Assembly (NCBI GenBank): GCA_036023115.1
Contig: JAYKKT010000088.1
Location: forward strand, 1,218,501-1,282,500
Source of the DNA: Brasenia schreberi
Lineage: Eukaryota; Streptophyta; Magnoliopsida; Nymphaeales; Cabombaceae
Length of the DNA stretch: 64,000 nucleotides
Reading direction: 5' to 3'
The notes under the pieces were generated by a model that was given only the letters and a program-made list of their open reading frames with translations, was not told the DNA's origin and made no database searches. The stretch's first letter is position 1; each line of letters opens with the position of its first letter. A program made the translations under genes and the position numbers. Below, piece by piece: positions 36,736 to 48,600 of the stretch.

Positions 36736-36987
36736 CAGTTCCTACTGGGTTAGAACCCGAATTTCATCTTGTTGGCATAAGTTGAAGATCTTGTGTTTTG
36801 ATTAAATCAAAAGTCTAGTGTATGGTATATACTGTTAACTGCTGGCACAACCAGTTGTCTTTTATAAATGGATGCGTATGTTTCCTGGACTCCTGTTGTT
36901 TCGTTCGCCCTGAGAGCATTCCATCATCACTCGACGAAACTTCCATGGTAGTTGATTGGAAGATCGAAAGCTATGTTTCTGATGAAT

Positions 36988-37063
<76 letters not shown>

Positions 37064-37328
37064 GATATTCTTTTCTTAGGACCTCCCCGTCAAGAATATT
37101 TTCACTTTACGGATCTATATCAGCAATTCTTAAAGCATCATAAATAATAAGAATTACTGATGTTTATCCAACATATTATTGGCAAAATAATGTTTGATAC
37201 ATTGAAACCATTGTGCCGTGTTTTACAAAGTTACCAACTTTGTCTCTTTCCATAGAACTGACTGTTTCCCACACATTTATGTTCTGTTGACTCTTCATAT
37301 CTGCATCTACCGACACAAACATACAAAG

Positions 37329-37420
<92 letters not shown>

Positions 37421-37601
37421 ATCTAGATTTAGAGAAACCGCAAGGAACTCATCACAATCATTCAACAAGTAAAATGATATTTTTAATTAAAATATCTACT
37501 GTAATCATACTAATCGAATGGTTGATATGATGGGTTCCTTAGGTTTTCTATTTTGTGGGTTCTTTAAATCTATACTCTCCCTCTCTCCCTCTCTCTCTCT
37601 C

Positions 37602-37633
<32 letters not shown>

Positions 37634-38192
37634 GAATGGGCACTCAAAAACTATGGTTTTCTCTTGCGGTAAGGGGTAGCCTGCTCATTACATCAAGATC
37701 TTGTTGCTTTTGTTTGGCCAAGCCAAACATGAATAACATTAGGATGAACTGAGGTCAGAACGAAGTGCGTTTACAGTTGAAAAAGTAGCCTTCCACAAAT
37801 AATCTTCAGTAAAAAAATTGACTTGATCACAATCAAGTAAAAATATAGAATATTTCACCCAACTTTCATTGGGGTTAAGATGTCTTGCTAGCATATATAT
37901 AGTCACATATAAACGGGTGACTGAAGTACACCATTTATCCAGATACAAGATCTGGATAAGCGGTGGATCCAAATTCCAAACACCAAGTATAGTCTCCCTG
38001 CTCCCCTTTGAGAGCGGATCTCCTTTTTACCTAACCACAGCACGACACTGCATAAGGTTTTCGTAATTTCTTTACTCTAAAATGCAAAAGGAGTGACCAA
38101 TAGAAATCAAAAGAAGCTAACAGTAACTGGGGTGAAAATCCAACTTTTCAATTAATTTCCCTCTATCAGTCTCTCATTCTCGGAGGAAGACG
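36736..38192. other. Spacer dominated by microsatellites
   Basis: (CT)n of about 72 bases at 36991-37062, (AT)n at about 37336-37396 followed by (GA)n to 37420, and a CT-AT-GT compound repeat at about 37566-37633. The serine-leucine open frames are repeat translations. No gene is seen before the AMT1 copy. Confidence 0.8.
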
Positions 38193-38862
38193 ATGGCTAC
38201 CACAAACTGTTCAGTGGACGACCTAGCGGCCGTTCTCGGGAACCTCACCGGTGGCGGTGGCAGTGGCGCCGACGCAGCCTCATACATCTGCCGGACCATG
38301 GAAAACGATTATAAGGCCACCTTCTACGCCGTCAACAATACATATCTACTCTTCTCAGCCTACCTGGTATTCGTCATGCAACTGGGTTTCCCGATGCTCT
38401 GCGCCGTCTCAGTCCGCGCCAAGAACAGCATGAACATCATGCTGACCAACGTGCTCGACTAGCAATGGCTTCGGCTCCCCTAGCAATGGCTTCATCGGCA
38501 AGCACTAGTTCGGCCTAAAGGTCTTCCCGGACACCAGCTATGACTACAGCAACTTCCTCTATCAATGGGCTTTAGCGATCGCCGCCGCTGGCATCACCAG
38601 CGGCTCCATCATCGAGCGGACCCAGTTCGTCGCCTCGCCTACCTCATCTACTCTGCCTTCCTAACCGGCTTCGTCTACCCGGTGTCCTCTCACTGGTTCT
38701 GGTCCAACGATGGCTGGGCTAGTTCGTTTCGGACCGATGGCCACCTCTTCAGCACCGGTGCGGTAGATTTCGCTGGTTCCGGCGTGTTGCACGTCGTCGG
38801 CGGTGTCGCCTGTCTATGGGGGGCGCATATAGAAGGCCCAAGGATCGGACAGGGTGATGGGT
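38193..38862 (+). pseudogene. AMT1: AMT1-type ammonium transporter, broken
   Basis: AMT1 proteins carry ammonium across the plasma membrane of root cells. The first 90 codons read as a normal N-terminus ([17 protein letters not shown].., [31 protein letters not shown]) and then meet TAG. The block that should follow (family AAAGGLFYYLFG..) is deleted. The match resumes near 38470 with FGSPSNGFIGKH, has a second TAG at the F of HYF/HFF, and reads [16 protein letters not shown]. It shifts frame after TQFVA near 38632 and continues as [20 protein letters not shown] and [12 protein letters not shown]. It ends at about IEGPRIG, less than half the usual 500 residues. The piece is clearly richer in GC than its surroundings, and the flanks do not match the family. 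Confidence 0.9.
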
Positions 38863-39342
38863 TGCTTTACGTCTGCACGACCCTCGTCGAAGTCCTTGCC
38901 ACGGAGAGGAGAGGAGGGTGGAAGGGGCCGAAGAAGACACATCAAAAACAGAAGTAGAGGAAGGGAAGAACTAGATTCACGGGTATGCAGGGAAGATCTG
39001 TATTTTCTTTTTGTCTGTTTTTCTACATTTTCTATTGTACAGTATTTTGAAAAACCTCGTGTTTTCCATTATAAGTCTTTCCGTAAGGTGTCATCGAATC
39101 CGGAAAGATACCTTGTTTTTTCGTATTATATTTACTGCCGAAAATGGTTAAATATGGCCTCCCACTTAGTTATTTGAACCAAGGTTTATTAAACACTAGT
39201 TTTACCTCACTTTTATGGATTTTTCAAGTTGTGTAAGCTATGATTGTAAGTGAAATTGCAAATGACACACATTGTATGATTTTTTTTTATACAAACACAT
39301 TTTTTACTACACAGCAACCATCATCTAGTAATTTAATCCAGT
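38863..39342. other. Spacer after the AMT1 copy
   Basis: The GC-rich character fades over the first 120 bases, then AT-rich sequence. A junction between AMT1-derived and other DNA lies near 38862. No gene. Confidence 0.45.
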
Positions 39343-40440
39343 TCAAACAAATCTCAAACTCATGTTTGCAACATGCTTTGAGAAAAGATACTCTGTTATG
39401 AATTTGATCAAGGGGTATGCTAACATATTATTAGTTGGAATATATGATATGAAAATCTCATTTCTTTTAACCATATCATGGATATAATGGTACTTAATCA
39501 TTATATGCTTTCTTCGATAACCATCAGATTCACTCTTAATCAAAGTAATTGCTAAATTGTTGTAACAATAAATGACAATTGGCCCATTTGCTATATCCAA
39601 TTTCAAATCACGTATAAAGCGGCTTATCTAAATGACACTCGTTGCAATCATACAGCAAGACACAAAATCAGCTTCTTGTGTATTCAATGCTCCACAACCC
39701 TATTTCTTATAAACCCAAAAAACAACTCCACCTCTAAATAAAAATATTTGTCCAGATGTTAATTTGTTATTATCTTTGTTCTCGGTAAAGTCAGTATATA
39801 AGTATCCTACCACTTTCAGTTCATCTATTTAAAAACATAGTTTTAAGTCTTTTGTTCTTAAGATATCTTAGAATCATTTTCATAATTATCCAATGTTGTC
39901 AATTAGGATTATTTTGATATATATTTACAAGACCAACAGTTAAGTTGAAATAAGATCTTGTACACAACATAACATACATTAAATTATCAACAACTTCTAC
40001 ATAAGGAACATTAGGCTTGTTATCTCTCTTACTAGGACAATCAACCTTATTCAATTTCACTCATTTCACAATGTGTATAGTCAGAGGCTTACATTCACCC
40101 ATTTTAAACTTTTTGAGAATATAATCTATATCTCTCTCTTTACTTAAATATAAAAATTTAGATTCCCTATCTCGAGAAATATTTATACCCAATTTATATG
40201 ATACATCTCCCATATCGTTAGTTTCAAACTTTGAGTTTAATCATGACTTGCTTTTGATAATCATCTCATTGTCATTCTCAGTCAATAATATATCATCTAC
40301 ATATAATGATATAGTGACAAAGTAGCTCTCATTGTTCCAAACATATACAAAGTGATCAAGTTCATTAGTGACAAACCCAAGTTCAATTATGACATTTTGA
40401 AAAGTCAAATATCATTGACGAAGTGATTATTTACGGTCAT
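39343..40440 (-). mobile_element. Ty1/copia remnant (RT-RNase H end)
   Basis: On the minus strand an 87-codon frame (39606-39343) matches the copia RNase H terminus (IYCYNNLAITLIKS.., HIMIKYHYIHDMV, YIPTNNMLAYPL). Upstream on that strand are PYVEVVDNLMYVMLCTRSYF near 39990 and the catalytic SLYVDDILLTEND near 40300. Stops separate the blocks. The 5' half and LTRs were not identified. Confidence 0.8.
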
Positions 40441-40689
40441 ATAGGTATTTTTTTCAACCTATATATTTTATCCTCTTGGCCTATAACATTGTATCATTTT
40501 GGTTGTTATATGTATGAGATTTCATCTAAATCTTCATTTTAAAAAAAAATTCTTAGTGAATCCAAATCATAATAAGTTAAAATTACCAAAATTATCCTTT
40601 TGGATTCTTCATATTTCATTAAATAGTCTTATGAGTCAAGTGAGTTCAACTTTTCACACACGTTTTTTCATTAAATAAGATTTATTTAT

Positions 40690-42420
40690 GTCAATGGAAT
40701 ACTTTTTTTTCCAAGGTTCTCCAAAGAACGTATCTCGACACCCAATCATAAGCATTTTCTATATCAATAAATATCATGTGAAGGTTTTTTTTGTTATAAA
40801 ATGTTTCATAAGACGTCTCAAATTGTTCTTTATTGTTCTCGATATTTATCTTAACATACGTTCGATAATTCTTTTACATAATTTCATAGTATGACTCGTT
40901 AACTTCATACTTGATCATTTGCACAATTCTCAATGTCTTCCTTATTTTTATATATGGGTATAAGTGTACTCGCTCTCCAATCCTCAAGTACCTTTTTTAT
41001 TGTATATATTTCATTAAATAGTCCTGTGAGTCAAATGAGCTCCATTCTCCACACATGTTTTTGCACCATCGTACATGTCTTGTATAATATTTATTTATAT
41101 CAATGAGAGACCTTTTTTCTAAGGTTCTCCAAAGAACATCTCTCGACACCTTATGTAAGATTTTTCTAGATCAATAAATATTATGTGAAGGTTTTTTTTT
41201 TGCTATAAAATGTTTCATAAGACGTCTCAATAGGTGAACATGAATCCAAATTAGTTCTCTATTGTATTCAATATTTATCTTAACCTACGTTTGATAATTC
41301 TTTCCCATAATTTCATAGTATGGCTTATTAACTTGATACCTAGTAATTTGCACAATTCTCAATGTCTTTCTTGTTCTTATATATGAACATAAGTGTATTC
41401 GCTTTCCATTCCTTTGATACCTTTTGGATTCTCTTTATTTCATTAAATAGTATTGTGAGTCAACTCGGTTTATCTCTTCACACATGTTTTTGCACTATCG
41501 TACATGTCTCGTATAAGATTTATGTATGTCAATGGGATACCTATTTTTCTAAGGTTCTCCAAAGAACATCTTTCGGCACTCTATCATAAGTTTTTTCTAA
41601 ATCAATAAATATCATGTAAAGGTTTTTTTTTTGCTATAAAATGTTTCATAAAATGTCTCAATGGATGAATCGCTTCAATAGTAGATCTATCGGGCAATTC
41701 AAATTGGTTCTCTATTGTACTCGATATTTATCTTAACCTATGTTCGATAATTCTTTCTAATAATTTTATAGTATAACTTATTAAGCCGATACCTCGATAA
41801 TTCGCACAATTCTAAATCTCTCCCTTGTTCTTATATATTGGTATAAGTGTACTCGCTCTTCATTCCTCAAACACCTTTTGGATTCTCCATATTTCATTAA
41901 ATAGTCTTATGAGTCAAGTGAGTTCCTATCCTACGATTTTCCATACTTCTATAGAAATATTTTGTAATGATTTTACATATTTACCAACCTTCATATATTT
42001 AAGAGTTTCTTTAACTTCATTCTTTTGAATACACCGCTAGATATTGTGGTTTATATATATTTTTTATTTCACTAACTCTCTTAAGTTTATACTAATATTT
42101 ATATTTTCATTAAAAAGTTTATAAAAATAATTCTTTCATCTTTTTTTGATATCATCCTTCGTCACTAGAATCTTCTTATCCTCATCTTTGATGCATCTAA
42201 CAAAAGTAAGATCCTTAGTTTTCTTATCTCTACCCTTAACTATTCTAAAAATATCTTTTTGACTTTCTTTTGAGTTCAACTTTTTATATAAATCCTCTCA
42301 AATTTTACCTTTTACTTCACTAACGGTTTTTTTTCACTTTTTTTTGTTTTCTTATAATCCTCTAAAATTTTTCGAGTGAGGCATATTTGTATTTCACATC
42401 TATAAAACAATTTATTTTCT
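40690..42420 (-). mobile_element. RTE LINE fragment with threefold internal duplication
   Basis: Reverse-complemented, this is the region of the RTE element before and around the IDLEKTYDR block. The word aaggttctccaaagaac, marking the REVLWRTLE codons, recurs at 40713, 41121 and 41551. Each is followed by the same series (ataaatatcatgtgaagg, aaaatgtttcataag, gataattctttc, ttcattaaatagt). So a segment of about 410-430 bp is present three times in direct order. The last copy continues to about 42420 into the more 5' part of the element. All frames are broken. Confidence 0.8.
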
Positions 42421-42636
42421 TATATGCCTGATGGACCATAAATGATGGCAGAGTAGAATTTTTTTTATTTCGGGATCACCCTAAAATAGGTTGAAAGGCA
42501 CGGATCATCTTTGTGGCAATATGGATGGATAGGTCATGGTCGTTTGAAGTATAGCTCATACATCGTCGATGTTTGGTGGAGGAAGCCTTTCCGTTTTACC
42601 CTCACTCGGTTGATCGGTTCAAAAATCAGTAGAACA

Positions 42637-42714
42637 AAGATGGTAAGCTCAGTTGGTTAGAGCACCCGTTTAGTAAGCGGGAGGTCTTGTTAATCAATCC
42701 ATGACCACTATACA
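42637..42714 (+). pseudogene. tRNA-Thr (AGT) pseudogene or tRNA-derived head
   Basis: The stretch gctcagttggttagagc is a perfect D arm. The anticodon arm cccgtttagtaagcggg has a 7-base loop with anticodon AGT, as in nuclear tRNA-Thr. The T arm is shortened (ttgttaatcaa instead of a 5-bp stem with a TTC loop), and the acceptor stem pairs over only four bases (atgg with ccat). It should not fold into a working tRNA. Confidence 0.7.
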
Positions 42715-43289
42715 GAGTTTGCTCCACTTCAAATCCTTGAATAGGCAGTTCGTCCCACCCACAAAAAATTTTAGATCCGTCACGTGGACTAGTGCCTCGT
42801 GTGCTACAGCGGAGTTGTCCCTTTAATAGGTTATGCAGTTAAGAGATGCTTTTTACTCATTAATCTTTTTCTTTGGTACTGCTATACCTAGGCGTGTTAG
42901 CATATACCAATTTATATATTAGCGAGGAGATCAAGGATGGAGGGGAGTGAAATAGCAGCCGGGTGATGACATATGATGATCAAGGAGGAGGAGGAGAAGG
43001 AGAAGAAGAAAAAGGGCATCTTCTCCCTATTCGAGATGGGCATGCTCTGCAATTAGCTATTTTTTTTATCAATAAACCCAGTTAGGGCATTATTTAGAAT
43101 ACCCCCCCTCCCCCCTTTGAATACGGGTTGCAAAATGTTCAAAAGGATCCGATCCAGAAATATGTAACCCCATAACCCATGATCTATGCAACAACCTACG
43201 CCATTCAATAATCCCCCAATATCATTTCTTCTATCTATACTTTAAGAGAACTATTTTCCTAATGCAACTTGCACAAAATCTTTTTTTTT
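42715..43289. other. Spacer, no gene seen
   Basis: Contains a GGA/GAA-rich purine tract at about 42985-43015. No coding sequence was recognised. Confidence 0.5.
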
Positions 43290-43405
43290 TCCTTTGGTTA
43301 CAAATGGGGAGGCTAAAGCCCACCCCACGTATCAAACTCACGACCTGCATCTTGTGAGTTGAGACCCCTGCCAGGTAACGCTCTAAAGTGCCAAAACATG
43401 TAACT
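43290..43405 (-). mobile_element. SINE-like remnant, second family
   Basis: Reverse-complemented, it has gcaggtcgtgagtttgatac, then gtggggtgggctttagcctc, and ends near an A-rich side. The gtgagtttgat word is promoter-B-like and matches the layout of 23245-23340. Confidence 0.35.
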
Positions 43406-43723
43406 TATCACTTAGACAAGCATCACTTACTTTAGGTCCATCCTAGCTTATACTCCTGTTAGAAAGGCACCGCTAATGCATTTACACAAGTTTCCAATAT
43501 TTTCATTTTTATATGATGATTATTTGAGAAGATCCTCAGAAAAACAGGAAGTTCTTTTTTTCTCACCGAAAAGAAGATAATGGAATCGAACTGGGCACCA
43601 AACCAGGACTCCCCCTGGTCAAGAAGGCCTCCACTGGAGTTTTGTTGCAAAAGAGGTGGCGCCCGCTTATCTTTTCTGTTCAACAATTACTTTTGGGCAT
43701 CTAAACCACACACGCCTGCACCC

Positions 43724-43833
43724 AGAGTGTTAGCTCAATGGCAGGGCGCTCTAGCACCCTTGCTGTTGGTGGGGAGTCTCCCAGAGGGTGCATGTGTGGG
43801 TGTGTCGGGCTTCGGCCTCTTTTTGTAACCCAA
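43724..43833 (+). mobile_element. SINE copy 1 (TAGCTCAATGG family)
   Basis: The head gagtgttagctcaatggcag fits a pol III A box. The body ggggagtctcccagagggtg, then catgtgtgggtgtgtcgggc and ttcggcctctttttgtaacc, matches the younger copy at 60264-60396 base for base over much of its length. The flanking (CA)-rich words may be a worn target duplication. Confidence 0.65.
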
Positions 43834-44130
43834 ACACACACACACACACCTACAGTCATTTGAAACTGCAAATGCCGTGGAAGATACCCACTATACGAGC
43901 AAACATCAGCAAATAGTCTTCTAAAGCTTTTTCTATACAAATTTGGGCATTTAAACTCTTGTATAATCCCATCAAAAATAAAATGTAGAACTTGATAATC
44001 TGGTTAGTGTCAATGTTCTCATTCCAGAAACACAAGCGAACAGCTCAAACTTTGGAATTGAGTATAACTAGACAAAGGGCTGGTAGAATCAGCATTTGCC
44101 TGAGGAAATGGATTACCATTTGCTGGAGTC

Positions 44131-44636
44131 TCAGGTTTCCATAAAGGCGATGCGCGTTTGAATCTCCTCGAGAACCAGTTGCAGTTGATCTGGATAGCTT
44201 ACTTCTGTGATTTCATCTGCCAAAGTTTCTGCCGCTGCAATGGTTAAACATCTCCATGAACAAACTGGGTGAGCCAACCAAAAACAAAGATAAACCTTTT
44301 CACACACGAAGTCAGGTCGGGTACATCAATCAATCGCCATTACGATCTACCATGTGTCATACTTGCATAACTCTAACAAGTGAGCTGCGGCACTCACAAA
44401 TACTCTGCAGAACACCAAATCCTCATGCGCCATCCACCAATACCATGTGGAACACCAAATTCTCAAATTAAGAGAAGCTTCATCTTCTTTTTCTTGACCT
44501 AGCAAAGGCAAGTCCAACTCGGAATAAAAATGCCAAACCACTGGGTTGCGCTTGAGCTACCTTTTGGATGCTGGAAGCGTTCTCATCAGAGTCTCCGCTA
44601 TACAATTTTCTCACGCAGTGTATGCCTTTGCTACAT
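44131..44636 (-). other. Unassigned exon-like blocks
   Basis: Two minus-strand blocks look coding. One, about 44636-44561, follows a CAG acceptor and ends at a GTAGCT donor; it reads CSKGIHCVRKLYSGDSDENA and then SSIQK. The other, 44234-44131, follows a TTGCAG acceptor; in one frame it reads AETLADEITEVSYPDQLQLV, then LEEIQTRIAFMET and a stop. The phases of the two do not join cleanly, so this may be a decayed gene end. I do not recognise the protein. It lies downstream of SMG8 on the same strand. Confidence 0.3.
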
Positions 44637-44639
44637 TCT

Positions 44640-45614
44640 GGTCATCGAATCATAAGCTGCAGCAATAGTCTTCGCAAAGCAGTCACTCGATACACCCTGA
44701 AAACGGGTACTGGAGATGGTGAGAAAACATGCTACATGCTTGACCTCAGCTAAAAGAAATCCTTCACACCATCATTCCGAGTCTCTAAACCGAGAGGGTG
44801 ACACGTTTAGAAGAGAATGATTCCAGCACAAATAAATTGTGTACGATCAAGAATAATGACACTGCAGCACACAGGCCACAAGCTGCCCCAGTAATTACAG
44901 CTTGCAAATGTAATTTCTATTGATGGTACATCAAAATTTCTTCCCAAGAGCAGAAGAATTTAGATCACATTGCACAGAATTATCACTTACCGCAAAAATA
45001 AATTCACATGGACGAATATCAACTATGTATGTCCAATTCGTGCATTCATGTGCATTGTATTGATGCAACCATGTCTCCTTGCATGTATGTGTTTGTCCAC
45101 TTCAAATCAAACATGGAAATTATAGCACAGTATATCAGGATTTTGTTCGAAGAGACTTCAATCAATAAATCCTCGCATTTGTAGGGTATTGAGCTATGAC
45201 TCAGTACTGTCAACTTAAAAAGGAATTTCTCATGATGTTGCCACACCGACATGCTTGAAATGCCTCTCCGAGAAGGGCACTTGGTGCAAGCATGAGGAAT
45301 AAAAGCCGGGTTTCAGCCATACATTTTGTCCGAAGTCAGCAAAATCGTGCTGTATTCAATTTGTAAGCATAGTGGACAAAAATGAAGAAAAAGACCTTTG
45401 GCTTTCGAAGGTGTCATTAAATATTGCAACCACAGTAGCCAGAGAAGCAAAATCATAATCTTTGCGACCTGACGACAAGAAGTGCAAATGAGAATGTGGT
45501 AGATATAGTACTGACCTGAAGCTGACGTGAACCTGCATTTGACCAGGGTCCCTTGGAAGGAAGAAGCAGCATGATGTCCAGATTCATTAAAATCAGACAT
45601 GACCAAACATCTCT
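44640..45614. other. Downstream region of SMG8
   Basis: About 970 bases beyond the SMG8 stop codon. Part must be the 3' UTR; no further exon was recognised. Confidence 0.45.
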
Positions 45615-48600
45615 TTACAGATGATTTCCTTTAGATAGAACCTGCAACACAGTGTCCTTCATAATCCAAGCAGTGGATTCAGGTTTATGTTTAAGCGGTT
45701 GTAGCGGATAGTGGCCACCATCACAAAGTTGCACTCCGTAGATAAATGGCAGCCTCAAAACCATAAAGCTTTCAGGTGGCAAGATAATTTGGGAGCTGAG
45801 GCTAAAGTGCGATTGACTTTCATGATCATGAATTGATTCAGGCAGCAAAGACCCCTAGAACCAACACCATGAAACACGCTCAGCTATCACTAACAGGAAG
45901 AATGATTGAATTTGGAACTTGAAGTAAATTACTGAATAGCCTCCCTCAATAGTATCAGTCGTGTGGTTCACTACGACAGTGAACACTTTCCAAAAATTTC
46001 TGTAGCTTACTGAAAAGGGACAAATGTGTGTGCATGCATGTATACGAGATACCTCCTGATGCTTTCAAATATGAGACTTCTGGATTAAGAGGGAATGCTT
46101 TTACAAAAAGAAAGTTCCTGGAAATAGAAAATGAAAGTCACATACCTCAAATTGCACAATTGGGCAGGTAGCCAATACCGTTGGGAATGGAGGAGTAACC
46201 TGCAAAAAGGAAATGGTGAATAGAAGCAAATCCAAATTTAATCAAGGAGGTTAGTTTGTCAACAAGCCATGACAAAATAAGGTGATGTTCAGGATAAACT
46301 ACTTATATGCAGAATGATCTTAGTACACCATTACATGACCAGGCAGGGGGTACAATTTAGTCTTCCACCAAGATCCTAAACGCAGGCAACAAATGCGACT
46401 ACACAATAAAACAAATAATAAATGTAAATGCAACAAACCTTTGTAACAAATTGAGTAGCCTAGTCAGTTCTCTAGGGAAAAAGTAATCAACAAATGGTTC
46501 AAGGAAGAGAGCACCACAGGGAGATAATAGCAAGAGGCGAAAAGAGTACATGTAGACAACCTGACCGTCTTTTTTCGATAATTTCAAAAGATTTCTCAAG
46601 AGATGAGGAAGGCTTAGCTACAGCTTATTAACTGGAACAAAAGCACAAACAGTTACCCAAAAGCATCACATCCACATACACAGGTTTGGTCACTACTTTT
46701 AAATTTAGCATGTGTCAGAAATAAGAATTAGCCAACCAACAATTTAGGCACATATATCTCAACTGGCAACTAAGAAGAGATTGCAGTACCAGGAAAATGC
46801 GTTGAAGTTGTGAAATTGTGCTTGCAAACTTCACATTTGACCCCTTCTTTGGCTTAGCCACTCTGCAATGTGGACAATTCATATATATGGGCAAATTTGT
46901 GTTCAGAAGACTATATCCTTGGCTGTCATCATTAAGAATAGCATGTTGAAGACCATCACCAGAGTCCTTCCAAGTACCGGAAAGAATTGAATGCACCATA
47001 AATAATTGGCTTTGTTCCTTTTGGTGGTCATGGTGTGAAACTCCCTCTTTTGACCGATTTACACCAAGTTTTTCTGCCCCTATTGTGTGTGGGTGCACTT
47101 TATCTTGCCTGTGAAGCTTCCCTTGCTTTGTAATTTGTGCTGGTTGATTATTTAGGTTTCCCATAAAAGAGTTTTGAGCATCATCACATGATGAATATGG
47201 AGCACCCAATCCTTCTAAATGTTCGGTGGACAGTAGAAAACGGTGTCCGTAAGAGCATTCATGCTCGAAACCGACATAGACAGTTGCACTTTTTGAAGGA
47301 GTGGTGGGTTGGATCCTTTTACTGCCATTCAATATAACTGGAACTACATTGCTTCCTATCCGCAGAAACGGACTCTTTTCTATATGGGAGATATTATGAT
47401 CACTTTGTGGATTTTCTTGAACCGACAGCTCATTTTGTTTCAAGTTCTGGTTGTTCCCACCATTTCCTTGGTTTCCACCTTGAACCTTCTCGCTACTTTG
47501 TTTGTTACTCTTCTCCGTACCAGCTACCAGCCGTTTCCTTTGTTGAAGTGGAGGAAACGCTGAATCTGAATCCAGTTTACCAGTAACTGCTTCTGTAAAA
47601 GATTTCTTCATCTCAAGAACCGGAAGTCCTGTACCAAAGCTGATCCTGTTATCACCGGAGGAATCTCTACTGACACCCTTCTTCTGAACTTTAACGGGCA
47701 ATGGAGGATCACTTGTTGTTTCACGAACAGATGGGACTGCTGGATCCACTTTTGATCCTTTCCTTGCATTTTCTACTGCAACTCCATTTGCATGACCATG
47801 CTTGGAAGGAACTATCATGCACATTGAGAGAAACTTCATTTTTTTGCAGAATCCGCTTTGGAGAAGACCTTTTGAAGGTTCATAATATCTACTAGCCCCC
47901 AAACGAATAAGACGCCATGCTGAAGGCTTGATGGGTCCTCCATCCTCAAAATTGACCAGAGCAAATGAAGAAACCACATCTTCACAGTCAGGAAAATGAT
48001 TGAAAGTAACATTGGCACTCTCAAAATCAAAAGGATCATCACGAATGCACCGTGAACGGCCACACGCACATGCATGTAGAAAAACATAACCACTACAATG
48101 TTTCTTGATGGAAACATCTGAAGTTGCATTGGCATCAAGCTCACCGATGGTTGAATTTCCAGATAAACTGATGCCTTTATCCGCAACATCATGTTTTTGG
48201 TGCATGCACTGGTGTCCAGTCAAACTGATGGCATCACAAAGCTGCCTCCCAGATTTCCAGATGAAATCACATTCTTTCTTCAACTTTCCAAAAAATATTT
48301 GAACGGCTGACCCCTTGACCATCGAAGAAAAAGCACATAAGGCCTTTTGTAAGTGCTCTTCGTGTACTTTAGTTGGATAACAAGGTGGCAACCCCTCCAT
48401 ATAGACCTGCATAGCAGATGGAAGAGCCTTTTGACACCATTCAATGGAAAATTTCATATTCAATCCTTTACTGCTTTCCAGAAATGATATAGCAGCTTGA
48501 ATTGCATGAGTTCCACTAGAAGAAAGTCCCTTCCTATCAGCCTGAGTGGATCTATTCAGGTCACCTTGTGCATGGTCCAGATCTACAGCAAAACTCTCCT

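Noticed and set aside
36822..37143. Open frames rich in Ser-Leu repeats
   Set aside because: They are translations of the (CT)n microsatellite at 36991-37062 in two frames; no domain or splice support.
43580..43828. Protein-coding frame over the SINE copy
   Set aside because: The frame crosses SINE sequence and lacks any known domain.
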